This document shows, one piece after another, positions 33,728 through 37,001 of a stretch of 37,001 nt of DNA. Position 1 is the stretch's first letter, and each line of letters opens with the position of its first letter. The notes below the pieces were generated by a model, which was not told the origin of the DNA, ran no database searches, and saw only the letters and a list, made by a program, of their open reading frames with translations. Origin of the DNA: G713 sp034717835 (GTDB taxonomy: Bacteria; Chloroflexota; Anaerolineae; B4-G1; SLSP01); NCBI GenBank assembly GCA_034717835.1, contig JAYELZ010000193.1, forward strand, positions 1-37,001, written 5' to 3'. The position numbers and the translations under genes were made by a program.

Positions 33728-35197
33728 ATGAAGATTGCTATGATTGCCTCAGAATGTGTGCCTTTCGCTAAAACTGGAGGGCTAGCCGATGTGGTCGGTG
33801 CGCTGCCTGGCGCACTCAAAGCTTTGGGGCATGATGTGATTGTGATCATGCCTAAATATCGTGATATTGATACCCAGAAATACAATTTACAGCGTTATCT
33901 CAGCCCCCTGGGGGTTTGGATGGGAGATAGCGAAGAATGGTGCACCGTCCACAGCGCGACCAATGCCGACGCGGTGCCTGTTTATTTTATTGAATCTGAC
34001 AAGTATTTTGATCGTGCGGGTCTCTACCACGATGCCGAATTTAACGATTTCCTAGATAATCCCCGCCGTTTTGGTTTTCTAGCGCGGGCAGCGTTGCAAT
34101 TCTGCCGCGATATACGTTTTTATCCTGATATAATCCACGCGCACGATTGGCAAGCGGCTCTGGCTCCGGCATATCTCAAAATCTGGCATTGGAACGACCC
34201 CCTCTTGGGTAATGCCGCCAGTGTGCTGACCATCCATAATATCGGTTATCAGGGCGTGTACGATGCTAAAGATTATAACTATTTGGGATTGCAGACGGGT
34301 AACTTCACCTCGGACAAATTTGAGGATCACGGGCGGATGAATTTTCTCAAAGGCGGGATACATTACGCGGATTTGGTCAACACGGTTAGCCCCACCTATG
34401 CCGACGAGACGCGCACCCCCAAATACGCACAGGGATTGGCTCCCTATCTCAACGATAAAGGTAAAAACTATGTCGGCATCCTTAACGGCATTGATTACAC
34501 GCAATGGAATCCCGCCGTTGACCAGCTCATCCCCGCGCGTTACTCCGTCGACGATCTGACCGGGAAGGCCGTCTGTAAACGCACGCTCCAAAAGCGTTTG
34601 GGATTAGAGGTGAACCCTGGAATCCCCTTAGTGGGAGTGGTCAGCCGGATGGCTGATCAGAAAGGATTGGATATTTTAGCCGATGCCCTTGAAGGTATTA
34701 TCAAAGATATGCACGTACAGTTTGTGATTTTGGGTTCCGGGAACAAATGGTTGGAGCGGTTCTACGGGGATCTCCCGGGGCGCTTCCCCGGCCAGATAGG
34801 CAGCCATATTGGATATAGCAACGAACTGGCGCATTGGATTGAAGCCGGGTCAGATTTCTTTATCATGCCGTCACGCTACGAACCGTGCGGCCTCAACCAA
34901 ATCTACTCGCTCAAGTATGGGACGTTGCCTATCGTGCGGGGCACTGGGGGCTTGGAGGACACCGTAGAGCAGTATGATGAGACGGACGGGAGCGGCACCG
35001 GCTTTAAATTCTGGGAACCCAGTCCCAAAGCTATTTATTACATCGTGGGTTGGGCGGTGAGCACCTATTATGATCGCCCCGCGCATCTGCAGCAGATGAT
35101 CGCCAGAGCCATGCAAGAGAACTTCTCCTGGCAGGAGAGCGCGCGCAGCTATGAGGTCGCTTATCAGCAGGCCATCGCCAATAAGCAACTGCTATAA
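33728..35197 (+). CDS. glgA: Glycogen synthase
   Basis: This 489-residue GT5 transferase adds glucose from ADP-glucose to a growing alpha-1,4 glucan. The donor-binding loop KTGGLADVVGALP is at residues 15-27. IIHAHDWQAALAPAYL and LTIHNIGYQG are the N-terminal domain motifs. GILNGIDYTQWNP, VVSRMADQKGLDIL and SRYEPCGLNQIYSLKYGTLPIVRGTGGLEDTV (with the conserved acid/base EPCGL) form the C-terminal domain. AGAGGAG lies 10 nt before the ATG, right after the heptamer array. A second enzyme of sugar storage and use, phosphofructokinase, follows on the same strand. Confidence 0.95.
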   Translation: MKIAMIASECVPFAKTGGLADVVGALPGALKALGHDVIVIMPKYRDIDTQKYNLQRYLSPLGVWMGDSEEWCTVHSATNADAVPVYFIESDKYFDRAGLYHDAEFNDFLDNPRRFGFLARAALQFCRDIRFYPDIIHAHDWQAALAPAYLKIWHWNDPLLGNAASVLTIHNIGYQGVYDAKDYNYLGLQTGNFTSDKFEDHGRMNFLKGGIHYADLVNTVSPTYADETRTPKYAQGLAPYLNDKGKNYVGILNGIDYTQWNPAVDQLIPARYSVDDLTGKAVCKRTLQKRLGLEVNPGIPLVGVVSRMADQKGLDILADALEGIIKDMHVQFVILGSGNKWLERFYGDLPGRFPGQIGSHIGYSNELAHWIEAGSDFFIMPSRYEPCGLNQIYSLKYGTLPIVRGTGGLEDTVEQYDETDGSGTGFKFWEPSPKAIYYIVGWAVSTYYDRPAHLQQMIARAMQENFSWQESARSYEVAYQQAIANKQLL

Positions 35198-35229
35198 TTG
35201 CAAATCGGCAAATCAACAAATGGCTAGGA

Positions 35230-35301
35230 GACTAGCTGATCAACCGACTATCCGACCAATTGACTATTTGACTAATAGACTATTTGACTAACAGACAAAA
35301 T
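35230..35301 (+). repeat. GAC-anchored octamer array before the phosphofructokinase gene
   Basis: Anchor G positions 35230, 35238, 35246, 35254, 35262, 35270, 35278, 35286 and 35294 are exactly 8 bp apart, with GACTA or a variant at each. The last unit GACAAAAT equals that before argF. Confidence 0.9.
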
Positions 35302-35316
35302 TAAGAGAGGTATTCC

Positions 35317-36597
35317 ATGAGCGACACAATTCATAAGAAATTAGGCATTCTAGTTGGTGGCGGTCCGGCACCGGGGATTAACGGAGTGATTCACTCGGCA
35401 ACCATTGAGGCTGTCAACAACGACTGCGAGGTACTCGGTATTTATGACGGTTTCAAACATCTGATGGAAGGCAAGTTGGTTGTCGAGGAGTTGACCATCA
35501 ATGATGTCAGCCGCATTCATCTGAATGGCGGTTCCATCTTGCGCACCTCGCGCGCTAATCCCACCAAAAGCGCAGCTGCGTTAGCGCAATGTGGCCGCAC
35601 TCTCTTAAAAGCCAACATAGGTTACCTCCTGGCAATTGGGGGCGATGATACGGCTTATTCGGCTTACCGGGTCGCCCGCTACGCTCAAGAAGAGCTAGGA
35701 GCTGACATCCAGGTCGCCCACGCGCCCAAAACGATAGATAACGACTTGCCGCTTCCCGAAGATATCTGCACCTTTGGTTACGAGACGGCTCGCGAGTTGG
35801 GCACACGTTTGGTGATGAATTTGATGGAAGAAGGACTGACCGGGTTCCGCTGGTTTTTTGTGGTGACGATGGGCCGTAAGGCCGGACATCTGGCCCTGGG
35901 AATTGGCAAGAGCTCTGGAGCCACCATCACCTTGATCCCCGAAGAATGGCAAGGACGTCCAATCCGGTTGCAGGAAGTGGCCGATATCCTGGTGACGACT
36001 CTGATTCGCCGGTTTGTGGATGACAAACCCTATGGCGTGGCCCTGGTGGCAGAGGGCGTGATGGCGCAGATGGCTCACGAAGATCTACACGAGCTGGAGT
36101 ATGTGGAGCGCGATGAACACGGCCATATCCGGCTGGCAGAGATCAACTTCGCCGACATCCTCAAACGAGTGGTGCAAATGCAATTGGATAAGCTGGGGAT
36201 CAAGCTCAGCATCACCAGCAAAGACCTGGGCTACGAGCTGCGCTGTGCGGCGCCGGTTGCCTTTGATATCGATTACACGCGAAGTTTGGGTGAGGCAGCT
36301 ATGGAGTTTTTGCTGGCTGGGGGCACTAACGCGACCATCACCATTCAAGGAAACCAGGTAGTGCCGATTCCTTTCTCCCAGATGATGGATCCAGAGACCG
36401 GGCGCACTGAAGTGCGTCAGGTGAATGTCAATTCCTTCAGATATCGCTCCGCCTACAAATTTATGATTCGCCTCAAACCGGAAGATGCCACCAACGTAGC
36501 ACTACTGTCGCGTATGGCGGACAAGACCAACCTCTCATTGGAGGAATTTAAGCAGCGGTACGGTTATTTGATCAATATCGCTCCACAACCTTTTTAA
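35317..36597 (+). CDS. pfp: Diphosphate-dependent 6-phosphofructokinase
   Basis: This 426-residue PFK-family enzyme phosphorylates fructose 6-phosphate reversibly in glycolysis. The phosphoryl donor is read from two positions: D111 in GGDDT (Gly104 in the E. coli ATP enzyme) and K138 in PKTIDND (Gly124 in E. coli). Both changes mark the pyrophosphate-dependent type. The catalytic base is in TIDND (D141), and MGRKAGHLALG (185-195) is the substrate loop. The start ATG follows AGAGAGG. Use of PPi saves ATP and makes the step reversible, which fits an anaerobic or energy-limited lifestyle. A perfect terminator follows 28 bp after the stop. Confidence 0.93.
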   Translation: MSDTIHKKLGILVGGGPAPGINGVIHSATIEAVNNDCEVLGIYDGFKHLMEGKLVVEELTINDVSRIHLNGGSILRTSRANPTKSAAALAQCGRTLLKANIGYLLAIGGDDTAYSAYRVARYAQEELGADIQVAHAPKTIDNDLPLPEDICTFGYETARELGTRLVMNLMEEGLTGFRWFFVVTMGRKAGHLALGIGKSSGATITLIPEEWQGRPIRLQEVADILVTTLIRRFVDDKPYGVALVAEGVMAQMAHEDLHELEYVERDEHGHIRLAEINFADILKRVVQMQLDKLGIKLSITSKDLGYELRCAAPVAFDIDYTRSLGEAAMEFLLAGGTNATITIQGNQVVPIPFSQMMDPETGRTEVRQVNVNSFRYRSAYKFMIRLKPEDATNVALLSRMADKTNLSLEEFKQRYGYLINIAPQPF

Positions 36598-36624
36598 TGA
36601 CAAAAAGATAGTGCGAAACGAAAA

Positions 36625-36658
36625 GCCCCACGGCGATTTGGCCGTGGGGCCTTTTTAT
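36625..36658. terminator. Bidirectional intrinsic terminator
   Basis: GCCCCACGGC (36625-36634) pairs perfectly with GCCGTGGGGC (36641-36650) around GATTTG, with CTTTTTAT on one side and AAAA on the other. It serves both the phosphofructokinase gene and the convergent gene that ends at 36679. Confidence 0.95.
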
Positions 36659-36678
36659 ACTGAACTAGTGCGTCAGAA

Positions 36679-37001
36679 CTAACGCCGTTGCTTGCGGAGG
36701 ATGACCACTGCCCCCAAAGCCAGCGCGGAGAGGCTGACGACCAAACCTGCGGAGAACCAGATGTTGGAGGTGGCGGAGATAGTGGAGAAGATGATGGCGT
36801 TGGGGTCTACGGAACCTACTGCATAGTAGCCCTCGCCTGTCTGCGCACGCGGGACCTCATCAGTAGCACTATCCCAACAACGATTGCTCATGGGGAAGCA
36901 GCCAGTGCCCGCCATCAGCATCTTGGTTTGTGTCATACCGCCGGAGTGAGTCACAGTGGGAGTGCCATCAGTACGCACGGCGTAGAAGGCTATCAGATCT
37001 C
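36679..37001 (-). CDS. C-terminal fragment of a secreted, membrane-anchored protein
   Basis: About 107 residues are visible, the 5' end being outside the window. The sequence LIAFYAVRTDGTPTVTHSGG is followed by MAGTGCFPMSNRCWDSATDEVPR (two cysteines, possibly a disulfide), YYAVGSVDPNAIIF and then TSNIWFSAGLVVSLSALALGAVVILRKQRR. That last segment is a hydrophobic helix with a basic tail, an anchor like that of the amylase at 518. The function of the missing part is unknown. The frame remains open to the window edge, so the GTG at 36978 is probably not the true start. Confidence 0.7.
   Translation of the reverse strand, partial: DLIAFYAVRTDGTPTVTHSGGMTQTKMLMAGTGCFPMSNRCWDSATDEVPRAQTGEGYYAVGSVDPNAIIFSTISATSNIWFSAGLVVSLSALALGAVVILRKQRR

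Overview
The window reads as a piece of a metagenome-assembled or draft genome of a Chloroflexota-like bacterium (Anaerolineae-type guess). This rests on the mix of an actinobacterial-type XPB helicase, CdaA/CdaR, SufSU, large secreted proteins with C-terminal membrane anchors and intergenic DNA full of short dispersed repeats. It holds one 100-N assembly gap (2976-3075). No rRNA, tRNA, CRISPR array or phage module was seen. The phylum call is inference; no marker gene here settles it.

Layout: 1-343 is the start of a secreted lamin-tail-like protein. 518-6542 encodes a pullulanase and an animal-type alpha-amylase that face each other across the gap and are probably one very large amylopullulanase. 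6994-9361 is a tdh-kbl threonine-degradation operon. 9851-15411 runs on the plus strand: argF, a TPR protein, cdaA (cyclic di-AMP synthase) and its YbbR-domain partner cdaR. 15546-18600 on the minus strand holds sufS-sufU and recF. 18775-20951 is a small surface-sugar operon (a small AT-rich ORF, rfbD, a family 2 glycosyltransferase) whose first gene was interrupted by a defective ISL3-family element (20934-22203). 22316-28364 is a three-gene operon of an XPB-type DNA helicase and two large helicase-associated proteins. 28598-32879 carries rlmN, a tandem pair of predicted small RNAs, rph, a membrane-anchored peptidase-like protein and a SanA/DUF218 protein. 32982-36597 carries an HD-domain protein, glgA and a PPi-type phosphofructokinase. 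The window closes with the anchor end of another secreted protein.

Two themes link the genes. Carbohydrate storage and use: secreted amylopullulanase, glycogen synthase and PPi-dependent phosphofructokinase. Envelope and signalling: c-di-AMP synthesis, rhamnose and glycosyl transfer, SanA.

The most interesting parts are non-coding or poorly described. (1) Two tandem short transcription units at 29634-29955 share an upstream box with 11-bp-period repeats, a -10 box, an 18-nt anti-Shine-Dalgarno core and a terminator whose stem sequence differs but whose fold is kept. (2) Arrays anchored on GAC with a 7- or 8-bp period lie in the leaders of five genes, always in the sense orientation of the following gene. 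(3) The XPB operon has an extra SAP-like member. (4) A dispersed hairpin family shows a compensatory base change.
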